64,000 nt of DNA. Source: Trichobilharzia regenti (Eukaryota; Platyhelminthes; Trematoda; Strigeidida; Schistosomatidae). Shown here one piece after another: positions 1-14,748 of this stretch. Location: NCBI GenBank assembly GCA_944472135.2, contig OX235263.1, forward strand, positions 15,607,517-15,671,516. The letters are read 5' to 3'. Position numbers and translations under genes: made by a program. How positions within the stretch are numbered: the stretch's first letter is position 1; every line of letters starts with the position of its first letter. The notes beneath the pieces are model-generated. The model did no database searches, was not told the DNA's origin, and saw only the letters and a list, made by a program, of their open reading frames with translations.

Positions 1-125
1 TAGAATTAGACTGGAAATGAGCTAGTGATGGATAAACCAGAACTTTGAATCATTGCATGAAATCTTCGACAGTTGGCTGCAACCAGCCATATCAGGACGT
101 GTATACTGTCTCTGTCTAGGGCTCT

Positions 126-190
126 TAGGATCCTGAGATCCAATGGTTGGGGGATAAATGGTGATATGGCTCAAAATCGTTCTCAGTAAC
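126..190 (+). repeat. LINE-A 3' fragment
   Basis: A short stretch with GATATGGCTCAAAATCGTTC matches the 3' part of LINE-A copies elsewhere in the window (for example near 24690 and 29450). The rest of the element is missing. Confidence 0.4.
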
Positions 191-204
191 TCGTGACTGG
201 CCCT

Positions 205-480
205 GTTTACGCAGTTACCTAGGGTTCTAGTGGGAGTGAGGACAAATACTCGCCGAAGACTTTGGTTAGTATTCGCGCTATGCCGTGAATTGGCAGAAGT
301 TAGAATTCATGGACTGGCCATTGGATTGGGTCCCAGTGGCTCAACGGTCTACGAGCTCGCTAGCCTCGTAACGAGAAGGCCATGGGTTCGAATCCTGGTG
401 GGTGCGTACTGATAAAGAGTCGCAAACTAGGACAAAACAACTTTCCATTGGTCGTCTAACCGATATCAGTTCATGATTAA
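205..480 (+). repeat. Sm-alpha-like SINE with decayed hammerhead
   Basis: A tRNA-like segment (GTCCCAGTGGCTCAACGGTC, then box B GGGTTCGAATCC) is followed by a hammerhead-like core, CTGATAA...GGACAAAAC. Sm-alpha elements of schistosomes combine a Pol III promoter with a hammerhead ribozyme. Two core positions differ from CUGAUGA and GAAA, so self-cleavage is unlikely. Confidence 0.65.
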
Positions 481-585
481 ATTTTTAAGTCTTTTTTCAT
501 GCATTAAATTTCTTTAAATGGATTTGTGTGTTATACTTTCCTATAATTTTATTGATTTTTTTCTACATTCACTTATTATGTACAG

Positions 586-1024
586 ATTTGTATCCCACAT
601 TCACCTACGTCAATAGTTTTAACTTCTACATCACCAGAACTTGTAAAGAATTTCGAAAATCTCAGTATATACACTAACAATTCACTGAATCATTGTCTAA
701 CAAAAACGTCGGAGAGTGAATACGCCTCTGATGATCGTAATTCCATGACAAATCAGCATTCCAACATGATGGTGAATGATCATTGTTCATCATCACCACT
801 AAACATTATTTATCCTCATATGACGTCACACTGTCATCCACGTGAAGAATTACTTGATCATGTTTCGATTAATTTCCCTGAAACACAAGATGGATCAAGT
901 CAGTGTTTGAGTATTTCTACGAATTCAGTTAAAGCAATTAGTTCTAATGATAGCAGATGTACTTCGCATTATAGTTCTACTGACGAGAATAATAACTTTT
1001 TAAATCCATTTTCTGGAATGACAG
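586..1024 (+). CDS. Smaug exon (Ser/Asn-rich region before the SAM domain)
   Basis: The acceptor after TATTATGTACAG and the donor ACAG/GTATGT enclose 439 nt that are open from the first base and leave one base for the next exon. The protein is rich in Ser, Asn and His with no domain I recognise; the stretch directly before the donor ends in [10 protein letters not shown]. In Smaug proteins this region is a low-conservation linker ahead of the SAM domain. The open frame continues past the donor to a stop near 1122, but the phase and the SAM sequence starting at 5530 show that splicing at 1024 is the sensible reading. Incoming phase 0 is assumed. Confidence 0.75.
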
Positions 1025-4000
1025 GTATGTACTACTTTTTTTATGTGTTGTATTTACGGCGTTGGGTAATAACTAGCCCCCGCGCTCAACTTTTCTTCTC
1101 TTCCTGGCTTACTACTGGTTAGTGGACTAGGAGAGGTGTAAAATTACCTACCTTTTTGTGGAAATCGTGTCGAGACCCTCTGGGGGGGTATGGCAAGCAT
1201 TCTAAGTTGAGCCACCCACCAATGTTTGACCTCACAAACGTTGTTTTGTGTTTAAATCGACAGTCCTATTATAACATAGATAGATGATTACTAAAATGTT
1301 TAATTTCAGTGATTTAACGAATAACTAGTGCGTCGGCAGCATAGCGGTTAGGACGCTCGCCGACCATACATATGGTCCAGGGTTCGATCCCCGGCCGCCG
1401 ACGCACTCCTTTACCTCGCTAAGCCAAAAATAATGCTGGTAAAGAGGAAAGGTTGGGCATGAGGCTAGAAAACCTATCCTGTAAAATTAAACACTGCTAC
1501 AGAAACTTCAAGCCACTAGCTTGAAGGTGCCCTATATTCCACTGGGGAACGTGAAGGGAAAAGAAACGAACAACTATATCATATTAAACACGGAGATTTG
1601 TGGTTGTCGTTTGGCTTCACTAGAATACTCCTCTAGACACGACCCACTTGAACTAACTAATCACTTGAAAATATCCCCCCCCACCTCCCCGCCGAAACTG
1701 ATATGGACAAGAAAGTCAGACTTAACTATGACATAGTAGTTGCGACCGCCCAACAGCGTTTTATTATTATTATTATTCAAAATACGTTGTATATACAGCT
1801 TACAGAACCTCGGGAATTCAATCCAAGAATAGACCAATCAAAAAATGCCCTTTATGAAGGGTATCATGCCAGTGCATCATGCATGAAGCATGACTTCATG
1901 GCTGACAACGATAGGCTGTCCACCCTAACAGAATGATTACAATTGAAGTTTAGTATGAATTCAAGTTTTTAGTGAATACATGATGCAAATTGGAGTAAGA
2001 TATAATGGATGGAATGATCAACTCGTGGAAACAAAACTAACCCTTACAAACCAAACTATAGAAAATTAATCTGATGCTCACTAGTGACTTGCTACAGGAT
2101 GGAGTTTTTTAGAGTTCTAGTGAGAAGTCGTGACCAGTGAGGTCCATCCAGATATCGCGTATGAGGATGGATGTCCCACCTACGACAATGGTTGGAGTAG
2201 CGCTAAATCACAAATTAGTAGAAGTTAGAATTGATGAGCCATTGAATCGGGTCCCAGTGGCTGAAGGGTATATGGGCTTGCCTTGTAACCGGAAGGTCCT
2301 GGTTTCGAACGCTGGCGGTGGGTGCGTACTGCTAATGATTCCCAAACTAGGCTGATGAAACAGCTAGCTGTCCAGTACTCTAGTGCTGGTTTTCAATGGT
2401 TTTCTAGCTGATATCGGAATCCGTGATCAACTCGTAAAAACAAAAACGAACTCTTACGAACCAAACTATGGAATTCAGAAGACCAAAAAGGGTTTGTGAT
2501 CAAGTATGGTGTATATCGAGATAGATAGTGCGATAAACTTAGCAGAGAGAATAGAGAAAATAGGTTCCCAAGGCAGTTGAAGGCTGACAGTATTGGATCC
2601 GCCTAAAGACACAGGTTAAATTTCAAGCGTTTTCTATCACGACAGTGTGAATGGAACAAAGAAAGCTATGGCTGTTTTATTTATTATTCTAAAGTGTGTC
2701 TTGTTGGTGTGCGCTGTTCACATTAAGAGGTTAGAGAGATTGACACCTACTCAAATCATTTTTAATCCTTTTAAATAAGGGCTTTTCAACACTTGTTTAA
2801 AAAGTCTTACGTAAATTGATGTAGCGTTGTCACTTCAGATATACATAGATCGATTGATCGATCGATCAATAAACACAAGTAACAGGAAGTAACTTTTAGT
2901 CTGTTATCTGTCGATTTTTGATTGTACAATGACTAAGATTTCCAACAAAAGCGACTAGTCTTGTCCAGCGTATGCGTGTGTGTGTCCCCTCTAATTAGAG
3001 TTGTGCCTAAGCTCATTTTCAAAAATTTTGCAATATTACCTTGATAATTGAGGGAAATAGAGAAAATTCGTTACCTATTGTGCAAATCCAACCTACTATC
3101 TGGTTATCTGATTGATCACTTTCATTCGTGTGTGTGTGTGTGCATTAACCGACTTGCTCTTGTATTATTATTATTTCCTTTAATTCCTAGAGGAACATAG
3201 GGCCTCAGCCACGCGTCTCCATTGTGTTTGGTTCTCTCCTAGAGTTTTCACCCTGCTCCAAGTCCACCCACATGCTTTCATCTCCTCTTCACATGACCCC
3301 CTCCAAGTCACTCCACCTTCGGAAGATCAACTCCCCGCTTCCCTTTCGGTCGGATTCCACTCGAGAGATGGCTTGTCTAGTGATGTCACTTGATGGTTTG
3401 TTTCCTCACAGAGTATGGCCAGCCAATCCATCTCCATTTCTTCCTGCCTATTTGTTGCAGAATCGGTTCCTGCTGGGTTGGTTCGCTGATTGCCAGAGAT
3501 CCCTCCCTGTTGGTGATCTTTTCTGGCCGGCCGGCCATCTGATCTTGAATGGTATTGAGCAAAGCTAACTGTTGATGAAGGTCTGTAGTTTGTTTGAGAT
3601 GCTTTTTATGACTCGCCAAGTCTCTGATCCGTCGAGTAAGTAGCACTGACTGACTTCATATTGGAGTTGAAAATCCGGATATTTAATTTCATTTTCATGA
3701 TGAGTGCTATTGATCTCCACACAAACTTGAGATAAATGAAAGCCTGCCGTGCTTTCCCAATCCTCACCTTGATATCCTCGTCAGTTCTGCCTGTGCGTGA
3801 AACAGTGCTTCCCGGGTAGGTAGGTAAAGTAGGTTGCTTCTTTCAGATTTCTCCCATTTATGCTGATTGTTGTCTGTTGTTGCTGTTGCTGTTGGCCAGG
3901 AATCTTCATCACCTCTGTTTTCTCTATGTTCACCTGAAGGGAAGGTCTATCTTTGATGATCTTCTGTCAACTTGTTGCTTTTCACTTGCATACCTTCCAG

Positions 4001-7000
4001 TTTGTAGGAAATCATATATATGTTGCATCGGTGAAGTCCATATCCTCCAAGTTTTTTGTGAGGGTCCATTTTATGCCTGTTTCCTCGCTGCCCTCTGCGT
4101 GTCTGTCACATTATTCAATCTACTGCAATCAGGAAAATCATTGACGATAGTAGGCAGTCAACCTGCCTTGTCTTACTGCCGTCTTCATTTCGAAGGATTC
4201 TGTGAGTTTCCCGTTGTGGATTACTTGGCATGCAGCATTGTCGTACATCTGTTGGATGAGATGTATAATTGTCGGTGGTGCCCCTTGATAGTAGCGAAGT
4301 AGTTTCCAAATCACCTCTCAATCGACGTGGTGCTGTCGAAGGCCTTTTCAAAGTCTATGAAGTTGAGTGAGGTCGACAACTGACTGCCATTCCAAGTTTT
4401 GTTCAATGATGATCCGTAGTGTGGCGATTTGATCAATAAATGACTTGTTTCTCCTGAATCCAGCTTTTTCCGGTCGAAGTTTTTCATCCAGGGTGGCGTG
4501 TTTGATTCTCTCCAAGATGATGCGGCTTAGTATTTGCTTGGGATGGACAGGACTTGCTCTTGTAGATGCCACCAATAGGTTCTTCGATGCGTCGTTTCCT
4601 ACACAAGCTTTGATAATACTGCTCTGAGTGGCCAATGCATTTGTAAAAATTGAAAATGTAATACAACCTTTTAAATAGGATTAGTCATTTAAAAAAATTT
4701 TTATACAAGGCAAAATGGAATTGTTTTCGAAGACTATTAATGTCCCAGACTATGTTTTATGTTCGTTCTGATTGAGAAATTGTAATTGTAAATGATAATA
4801 AACAGTTTTTATTCAACCTTTATTTCTACGGTTTTCTTGGTTACTGACTGACTGACTGAAAAAATAGTACACTAGGTGGGGGGGGGAAGTATCTAGTGTC
4901 ATGCGTCTAGTCCTTTGTGTTTGGTGCAGACTGAATTCTGTCAGTCGAGTTTGCTATGTGGTCACCATGCTAGGCGGCGGGGGGGGGGGCTCACCATTAC
5001 GGTGCACTTTGAATTGTTGTTATTAGATGGTCGAAGACAATCAACAGGAACCCCTTCGACCTAGATTTCGTGGTTGCTGGCACTCGTCATCAAGGCGTAT
5101 CTGCATTATTATGGGAACTCATGCACCTTCTGAGATTCGAACCTGTGTCACTCACTCAGTACTACTGCATTCAGTCAGAGACGTTGCCATTGATCGATTC
5201 AAGCTCGCTTTTGACCTCCTATAGGATACTTTGATCGGACGCTAGTTAGTGACTAGTGTGATGTGTGTCTAGTCGCTTTGTTTGACACAGACTGAATTCT
5301 GTCTGTTCACACTTTACTACCACAATAAGCCAAAAATTATCGTGATTGCATCCGTGTTTTTCTCATGGTCGCAATTCACCGTGGAAATTACTTTCAAGTT
5401 ATTGTTCATCTTCGAATCGACACTATTGTTCTCCTTAACTTCTATTATTATTATCACTATATTATTATTTATAATTGTGTTCGTTATGCTCTTAATCTGT
5501 TTTTATTTTATTTACCTCATCATTTTTAGCTGTTCCATTTTGGTTAAAAAGTCTACGATTACACAAATATGCTAGTCTTTTTCAAAATCTATCTTATGAT
5601 GAAATGATGTCTATCACTGATGATTGGTTGAAAGAGCATGTGAGTTCAATAAATTTTAGGTCTATCAGATGAATATTATTATTATATTATTATTATTGTT
5701 CCCTTGGGTTCCTAGTGGAACATAGGGCTTCAACTGCACGTCTCCACTTACCACTTCTGTCTTCTGCTCTACTTTTCTTCTGCATCCATGTTAGTCCATA
5801 CTGTTTCATACGATATCCTCCATGTCACCCTTGCACTGACGTGTCCCATTCGCTGCTTCCCTTTCGGGTTCCACTCGAGCAATGGCCTGATGCGCACGCG
5901 ATGTTTGTCATCCGGTGACCTCCGCAGCGAGTGTCCAATCCATCCAACTCCACTTTCTCCTGTATATTTGTTGGGTGATTGGTTCTTGTTTTGTTTGTTT
6001 GTGCCCATATTTTCTTGTTGGTGATTCTTTCCGACCCGGCCATCTGATCTTCAATATAGAGCGAAGATAGTTGTTGGTTGATGAAGGTCTGGTCTGCAAT
6101 AGCCTGTAGGAGGAAATATTCTTTGTGACCCGCCCGCCAAGTTTCTGATCCGTTCCATAAAGAAGAGTGACTGACTTGACGTTGTTTGTATTGGAAATCC
6201 GACTGAATTTTGTTGTTGATGTGGCTGAGTGACAAAGATTTCCAGATTAGATTGGTTTCATGTTGATGAATCTGTGCGTTTCTCGCCTTCCCGATTCTCG
6301 ATTTGACCAACTCGTTCGTTTTGACTGCCTGTAGTTGAGACAACGCTCAATGCTAGATAAGTGAATGAAGGAAGTGACCTGTTTCAAATCCCTCTGGTTG
6401 ATGGTGATTGGCGCTGGATGTTGCTACTGTTGTTCTTGTTGTTGGTTACTATCCTTTATGTAGAAAAAATTGTTTGTAGGTGTGATGCTACAATTGGAGA
6501 AAATCAAATCTCCAAAAAGAGCCACATCACTCAATCACTGATTTGGTTTTCTCATAAATATGTAAATACTACAAAATGAGACTTATTCATGCGTAAAATT
6601 TTATACTGCAGATTGATTGAGATCAGTTATTGTGACTACCACTTGCATCAACCAGTAGTAGTGCTTGCTAGTCGGGTCAGATCGAAGTGATCTAACCCCC
6701 CCCCCCCGCCTATGTCTGTCTCTTTCGCTCATTTGGAACTGAGCCTATTAGCCGTGTACCCAGTTACACTCAGCTCATTTCAAATCACCCGATTTCCGGC
6801 TAGCTGCTTTGGCGAAGTGGGCATTCGTGACCAGTAGGGTGCAGCAGGTCGGGTGTCAGGACAAATACTCACCGAAGACATTGGCTAGCGTTTGCGCTAT
6901 ATCGTGAATCGGCAGAAGTTAGAATTCATGGGCTGGCCACTGGATTGGGTGGGTCCCAGTGGCTTAATGGTTTACTAGCTAGCTTGCTTTGTAACCAGAA

Positions 7001-10000
7001 GGTCCTGGGTTCGAACCCAGTGGGTGCGTACTCCTGAAGGGTCTCAAACTAGGACGAAACAGGTGTCCACTACTCCCTGTAGGTTTTCCATTGGTTCTCT
7101 AACCAATGTCAGCTCATGATGAAAGCCTTTAACCAATCAACCAAATCCCTACAAAATCAATACTTGAGTATTAAAGCGAATTCCCTGTTTGCTAACTAGT
7201 TAGCAATTAGCAATTTATCCAGTTACAGAAGATGGGATTTCGTCATAGTTTGTTTCGGAAACTGAAATTACTGAGATAAGACCATAATGCATGTGGTCTG
7301 CTTGATCAGCGTAAATGGTAATCAAGAAAGCAAGCATAAATGTTTGAAACTATATTGCCACCAGAGCATACTACTGTGTTTTGTACACTACTACTACTCA
7401 CAGTAAATCAATAGTATATCAATAGTCTTATGCAAAAATGCTTGATTTCTTGATTACCACCTATGACATACGCAGATCACACATGCATTGTAATTTGAAT
7501 ACTTTTGGTTCCTAGAGGGAAGGAACTGTGGCGGAATTTCTCCTCATTGAACTATGCAAACTGCAAACCAATTTGCGTTCCTTTACCTACCCATTGGAAC
7601 ATAGGGCTTCAAGCTGGAGGCTTAAAGTTTCTGTAGCAGTGGTATCTATTTTTACGGGATGGGTTTGCTAGCCTCATGCCCAACCTTCCCTCTTTACCAG
7701 TTTTATTTCTGGCTTAGCGAGGTTAAGAAGTGCCTCGACCGAGGCGAGAACCCCGGACTATCTGTGTGGTCAGCGAGCATTTTATCGCTGTGCCACTGAC
7801 TCACGTCTTTTTCACTGAACTCCTTTTTTGTGTTTCTTCTAATTAATGTCTGAATGGGGATCACCATTTGCAAATGATTGATAATCTGTACACAGTCCCA
7901 GGAGGTGTAGTTGCACTATAGTTTCCGTTGGAAACCGAAATAGCTAAAATTGTAATAATATGTGATTTCCTTGGATACCATAAATGATAATCAAAGGAGC
8001 AAGCATAATTTCAAAACTATGTACTATTGACTGGTTGATATGAGTAGTTGAATACCATTCACATTAACCATTAGTACTTGCTACCTCACTTAGCCAGATC
8101 GAGGTTCTCTAAACACCGGATGGCTGTTTAGACACTTTTAGTGTAACTGATTCGCCTGTGGTTAATAATAAATTTTCTTCATTTGTTATGAATTGAAGTG
8201 AACCATGTTTTTGACTGCCTTTGAGGGATTACAAGCGATCAACACATAACAGTGGATTTTACCCGTTCTAGCCAATAATTTTTGATCTTTGTCACTTAAG
8301 ATTTTTGAATGTGAACCATCATATCCTGTCACTAAACACTTTGATATCTAAATATTCCAGCTGAGTGTGCGTATGTGTGAGTGTGTGTATGTGTGTGTGG
8401 AGACTTTCCACTTCTGTTAAAGCAAAAATATACCTGTTCGTCTATATATATATATATAATTTCCTTTAATTCCTAGAGGAACAAAGGGCCTCAGCCACGC
8501 GTCTCCATTACCTTCGGTTTTCTGCCAATTTTTTCACCCTGCTCCAAGTCCGCCCACATGCTTTCATCTCCTCTTCACATGACCTCCTCCAAGTCACTCC
8601 ACCTTCGGAAGACCAACTCGCCGCTTCCCTTTCGGTCGGATTCCACTCGAGAGATGGCTTGTCTAGTGATGTCACTTGATGGTTTGTTTCCTCACAGAGT
8701 ATGGCCAGCCAATCCATCTCCATTTCTTCCTGCCTGTTTGTTGCAGAATCGGTTCCTGCTGGGTCGGTTCGCTGATTGCCAGAGATCGCTTCCTGTTGGT
8801 GGTCCTTTCTGGCCAGCCATCTGATCTTGAGTATTGAGCGGAGACAACTGTTAATGAAGGTCTGTAGTTTGTTTGAGGTGCTCTTTATGACGCGCTGGTC
8901 AAGTCTCTGATCCGTATAGTAGCGTAACGACAGAAGGCAAGAGTCAGGCAACAGATCCTTTATTTAGGAAATCAGCACATATTTATAGATTTTTATGTAC
9001 ATTATTATAGATTATTGTTAGCTGACAAACACAGTCTTCTGATTGGTTGTTTCTGACTAAAAGTTAATCTTCCATCTCTTTGTGGCTGTTTCTTGAATGT
9101 CAGATCATCTATATGATAACTGCAATTTTTTAAAATAATTTATTGTACTTTATTGCAAAAACATTACTTATAATACAGAATGGAATTCTCAGCATTTGTC
9201 ACAATATTGCATCTGATTAACTCAAAATATAAATAAAATTAAAAATTAAAACAAAAGTAACCAGAGGAATTTGTCCACGCTTGCGATATAAAGTCAAAAA
9301 TATTCGAAGCACGAATTGAGATTATTAAATATAATAATAATAATAATAATAACAGTGAGTTTGTTTCAAACAGTATTGTCGATTCAGTTTGGAAATTTTA
9401 GCGTGTTACCATAGAATATTGAATCTAATGTTCTGTTGATAAAGTATAATGAGGGGAAATACAAGATTAACAGTGGTAACACAGCTTAATTGATGTTCAC
9501 ACTTATGAAAAATAAATAAATAAAAACAAAAAATGAGAGGATTATAAATATAAGAAATACAATAACAATCAAGTTTGGTACTGTAAGGGTGGAAGAAATG
9601 GTTTATTTAATATTGGAAAGAAGGTTAGATAGTTCATGCCTGACATTATTTTCATCACATAAAGTACGTGCTTAGTATGATATAGTGTAATTTTTATACT
9701 TAGATGTACGTGCATAAATTCTTCTGAAAAGACTTCTTGTTTTACCTGAGGAGACACGAGGTTGGAGCTGAGCGTAGGGTGGGTGCTAAGAGTCTGAGAA
9801 AATTCCTTTAGCAAATTTGTTGCATGACATCAAGTTCCTATCCGTGACAATGTCAACGATATGGCCCAATGGGATACCACTCGTCCTACTGACAGTCTTC
9901 AGAGTTCTACGAATTATGGCATAGTCTTTTTTAAGCAATCCAGGGAAGAATAAGGGTGTACACTAAAGAAGAATGTGTAAAATACGCAAGTTGACAAACT

Positions 10001-13000
10001 GTAAGAGGAGGGGTTGGGTTATGCCTGAGTGCCTTAACTTCTTAATGTATAAAGTTAGACGAAATATTCTTTTAGAAATCGATAAGCAATGAAGTGGACG
10101 ACTTTCCCTGACATACAGTGTACTGCTTTCTTCCTGAGGAATAACAATGCAACCGTTTGACAACCCAGCAGTCAGTTTGAGTTTCAGCAAGCTTGTTTTA
10201 CTAGATGTCCCTAGGTACTGAGTCAAAAGCAGATGTGTAATCTAGGAATGTGCAGTGAACAAATTTATCCCCTTGTCTAAGCTGGAGACAATGTTATGGT
10301 ACAAGACTGAAACTGCATCTAAAGTACTTCTACTTTGTTTATAGGCGAATTGTTTGAGATCGTTAAAGGCTTTAAGTGCAGGTTGAAGATTAAGTAAGAA
10401 TAACTTTTCGAAAGCTTTTAGAAAAGGAGATGTAATAGCGATAGGTCTAAATTTAAAACATGTTCCAGTAGACGATTTAGGGATAGGTACAATTTTGATG
10501 TCCTTCCAAACGGCTAGCAGGACATTTATGGAAAAAGATTTGTTAAATATGTCCATAAGAGGATAACACAGGATGTCGGCACATTTTTTAAGAATAACAC
10601 TAGGCAAACCGTCTGGGCCCAGGCTACAAGAAGGGTTCAGAGACTGGAGACATTTTTGAACATCATTTGTATTGAAACCAGGGAAGCAGGTTTCATTAAC
10701 ACTTGTAACATTAGAAAGTTTGGCATTTGTGGGAGAATATATGAAAGATTTGTTTGGCGTGCAAACATCAAAGGAATAAGGAATACTATTCATCTGCTTA
10801 CCACCAGTAATTTCTTTAAAAAGTTTTCATATATTAGACGCATTTTTACACGATATAATTTTCTGGTTGTAAATTCAATTCAACCTGTGCATTTCAGATT
10901 TTATTAGGATATTAATTCTTTTCAAACCAGTATTGTCCTTCATTTTATATAGCTTTTCTTTTTGTCTGCGAAGCATTTTAATTTGAAGGGAGGAGAAACG
11001 GTCAAATCTGATGGAGAGCGTTTCTCTAGGACAACGGGTGTCAAGACAAAATTTGAGATAACTTGTAATATTAGAGACTGTGTCATCAAGAGAATCTACA
11101 TTAAACAGGTCCCACCTTTTGTCTTTGAGCATGCCCCTAAGATCCTGAAGATTCTCTTTGGAGTAGCATACGTGTACAGTTTTCTCGGAGAGGTGTGAAA
11201 AACTTCTCTTGTGTAATTTTCCATAAATTTTACGTAAAACCCGTACAATACAATGATCTGAGTTAAACAGTGGGGCTCTTTTACGAGCTTCGTATATTCC
11301 ACGGTCATTTATAAATACAAGATCAAGGGAATTATCCAGTCTGGTGAGAAAGTTGACGACATTTTCATGATCTAGCACTGTGAGAAAGCCGTAGTCACAT
11401 GAATTAAAATCACCTGTGACAATGGACAATGAGTTTCCAAAAGAGGAGGCAGCGAAAATAGTGAATTCATCAGCAATCATAGGCAGTTCTGAAGTGCTGC
11501 AGCAAGGTGTGACATAAATGTTTGTGGTATAAATGAATTTGTGTTTAGATAGGTGTTTAGGTCGACATTTGGCAGTTATACAGTCAATATTATCATTTGA
11601 GAATTTAAAACAGACGATGTTGGCAACGGACCACTGAGAACTGATAAAAGTAGCAACACCACCTCGCTTCTTCCTTGAACTACTTCGGTCTTGTCTGTAC
11701 ATATTGAAACCATTCAGTAAGATTAAATTGTTATCGAATGAATCGTGCAGCCAAGTTTCTTGAAGCGTTATTACACTTGTATTACGATAAATATTTGAAC
11801 ATAATAGAGCATCCAAGTAATTAATCTTGTTCGATAATGACCTGCAATTTGTGCTCATATTCACAGGAACAGTCATCTGATGCGTTGGAGTACACTTTAA
11901 GGATCTTTACCACCCACCATGATGCTTTTTCTTAAGGTTATTATATGCTCGTAAATCATCAGGTTGAAAACATTTTAAATAATTGCGAGAGTAAGTAATG
12001 CGATTCGGACATATAATTGAATAATTAAAACAAAATAAATCCAAGTAATCAGATGCAATATTAGTGACAGAAAATTTCGGTAGCCCAAGGTTTAAGCGGG
12101 CCGCCGTCATTATGCAAAGTCTGCTGTCAGTCTTTGTTCTTGTTTTCACATGACTAATATTTGGGACATAAACACTGACGTAAATTACTGTCTACCAATT
12201 TGGCTAGCAGCAAGCTGTCACCACAGTAGCACTAACTTCACATTGGAGTTGAAAATCTGTCTGTGGTTCAGTGGTAGAATACTCGTCAGTCACGCCTGGC
12301 GTGGTCTAGCGTTCGACCTCCCAGCCAACGACGTACTCCTTACCCCCTTGCTTACCCGGTGGTGTAATCCTCGTAAAGAGGGAAGGTTAGGCGTGAGGTT
12401 AAAAACCTCACCCCTTAAAAACCTAAACACCATTGGTTGTAGTGAAACTTCAAAGCTCAAGGTTGAAGCCTTATGTGCTACTGGGAACTCAAAGGAATAA
12501 AATAAAAATAAATTAGTGCAGAAAACTTCTTCAACTGAATCACTCGTAAAGAAAAACTAAAATATAACCTCTAGTTCCTTTAGCTGTAAATATTTATCCC
12601 GCCCCTCTTACTTGAATGATTTTTCAAATGTTTGTTGCTTATTTTATTATTTTCAAGTGTTATTTTGCAGGGATTTGATTAGTTACTGGTTTAATGACGA
12701 GTTGAGATCAGTTAAAGAACCATTTGGAAACCTGTGAGTACTGGACAGCTGTTTTGTCCTAGTTTGCGACTCTTCGGTAGTACTCACGCATTGGGGTCCG
12801 AGCTAAGCGACGACTGGCTCTATACGGGAAATTATCCTAAATCCCAGTGAGAAGTTGTCACCTGCGGGATGTCAAGTCAGGTAAAAGAACAGTTACTCGC
12901 CTATAACATTGGCTGGCGATTTCGCTGTATATATATATATATATATATATATCACGACTTGACAAAAGTTGGAATTCATAGGCCATTCATTGGATTGTGT

Positions 13001-14708
13001 GTCCCAGTGTCCAGTTTTGAACCTCGGTGGGTGGGCACTGTTGAAGATTCCTGGTGTAGGACGAAGCATCCGTTCAGTGCTCTTTGGTTTCCACTTGCTC
13101 TTTTCCAGCCTGACCCTATGTCAGCTAACATTGCCTGTTGTCGAGGAAGGCGATGACTAGACATACGTAACACATGTCCTAACCATCTCAGTCGGTGTAG
13201 CTTCACAGCCTCCTCGAATGATTTCCCCTCCCACCTACCTAGCACTCGACTGACGCCTTACCTCAATATTGCTCACCTTATTATACCACTTCACACGGGA
13301 GATAGAGTGCAGGCACCTATGGTCAAAGACAGCTAATCTTTTCATGTCTTCCACTCTCAATGACCAGCCAGGTCTCGCTCATAGCCATAAAGGAGGACGG
13401 AGCGGACTGATGAGCAGTACACTCGCCCTTTGGTGGATATCCGACCGGATATTACGTCTACTAAGCCAGAGACGGCGTAAACTGGGATATGCGGAACTAG
13501 CCCTCTGTATCCGTACTGAGATTTCGTCAGAGATCAACCCGTCGGCACTGGCTGATGGTACTTCCCAAATAAGTGAAGTGGTCAACGTGCTCTACCACTT
13601 CACTCCCTATTTCTAAACTAGGAGTCAGTGTAGTCCAGTCCAGTCCTGTAACATCATCTTACATTTGACAGAGGGAGCAAGTTGCATGCCAAACACTCGA
13701 AGATGGTCAGGCGGTCAAGGTGTTCAGAAGACTCTGCATTTTGTCAGCGTCCTCGCCTAGAAGGACTATATCGTCTGCATATTCTAAGTCAACGTAATTA
13801 TTCCCTGGTAGCAAGTCAATCCCTGAGTCGCTGAAGTGAGTTAGGCTTAAGTTCATTCGTGTTATGGACATGAAATAACCTCGTTGGACAACTTTTCGTC
13901 GAATTGTTTTGCTTTTATCGAAACTAAGGGGGAAACAGAAGTCTGGTACTCCCCTGGTTTTCCAGTGGTTCTTTAACTGATGTCAGCTGGCAATTAAACC
14001 TGTATTATTTTAATATTTGTCTGTATGTTATTTTCAAGGGTGTTTAACTGGTAATGATGTTAACTGTTTGTTGTTTCCTTTCTTCACCGTTTCCTTTCCA
14101 ATCATTTTGAAATATTTTACAAGAATTTCCTTGATAGTTTCTCGACTAATTAATTCCTGCCTCCTTCTTTCTCTCCCTTCAGGACGTTACACAAGGTGCA
14201 AGAAATAAAATCTTATTGAGTATTGAAAAATTAAAACATCGAAAGTCTATTTTATGCACAATGGAAAAGTGTCTCTGCGAAATCCCCTCCACAGGTCAAT
14301 TAGCTCGATCCACCTTGCATTCTTGTTTATCTGAAATTAAGCATATCCTGTTGACACCGATTAAACCATACTTTTATCAATCAATAAATCATTCCATGCA
14401 TTTATGTCAACCTGTTTACTCTGCTTCTTCTGCGTCTGCTTTTGCTTCATCTTCATCCTCCTCGCCATCACCGTCGTCTTCTGCTTCTGTTTCTTCGTCG
14501 TCATCTTCATCTGCTGTTATCGTGACCTCAGGAAAGTCAACTATGCCGACTACACTAACAGCAACAACAACAACTGCTATCAATGCCATGACAAATTCAA
14601 CGCATTTCACCTGTCCAATAACAGTTAGTCAGACAACAGGCAATGCTAGCACTGAAGATCATTTAATTGGTGGTGGTGGTGGTAGAGATAATAATCCGTG
14701 CAATACCT

Positions 14709-14748
<40 letters not shown>

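Larger units (their letters stand above)
9140..12150 (-). mobile_element. CR1/SR1-like LINE with intact endonuclease, deleted RT
   Basis: On the minus strand the order is: a short upstream ORF (11907-12149), an apurinic-endonuclease-type domain (10875-11876), the RT N-terminal half (10242-10793), motif [14 protein letters not shown] across a frameshift near 10230, then a jump to the RT thumb and C-terminus (about 10085-9840) and a long 3' UTR to about 9140. The palm with YxDD is gone. The second copy at 34048-36830 keeps this part, so about 0.4 kb has been deleted near 10085. The family resembles schistosome SR1/CR1-like LINEs. Confidence 0.8.

Noticed and set aside
400..440. Active hammerhead ribozyme
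   Set aside because: The core reads CTGATAA and AAAAC instead of CTGATGA and GAAAC, which should abolish cleavage.
1325..1402. Possible functional tRNA gene
   Set aside because: Boxes A and B are present, but the same head recurs with a common SINE body and LINE-like tail at several places and the cloverleaf is imperfect.
13379..13616. Plus-strand ORFs over the LINE-A fragment
   Set aside because: They are antisense frames of the minus-strand RT sequence.
14416..14610. Minus-strand acidic ORF opposite the Smaug exon
   Set aside because: It is the antisense reading of Ser/Thr codon repeats in a well-supported exon; composition alone explains it.
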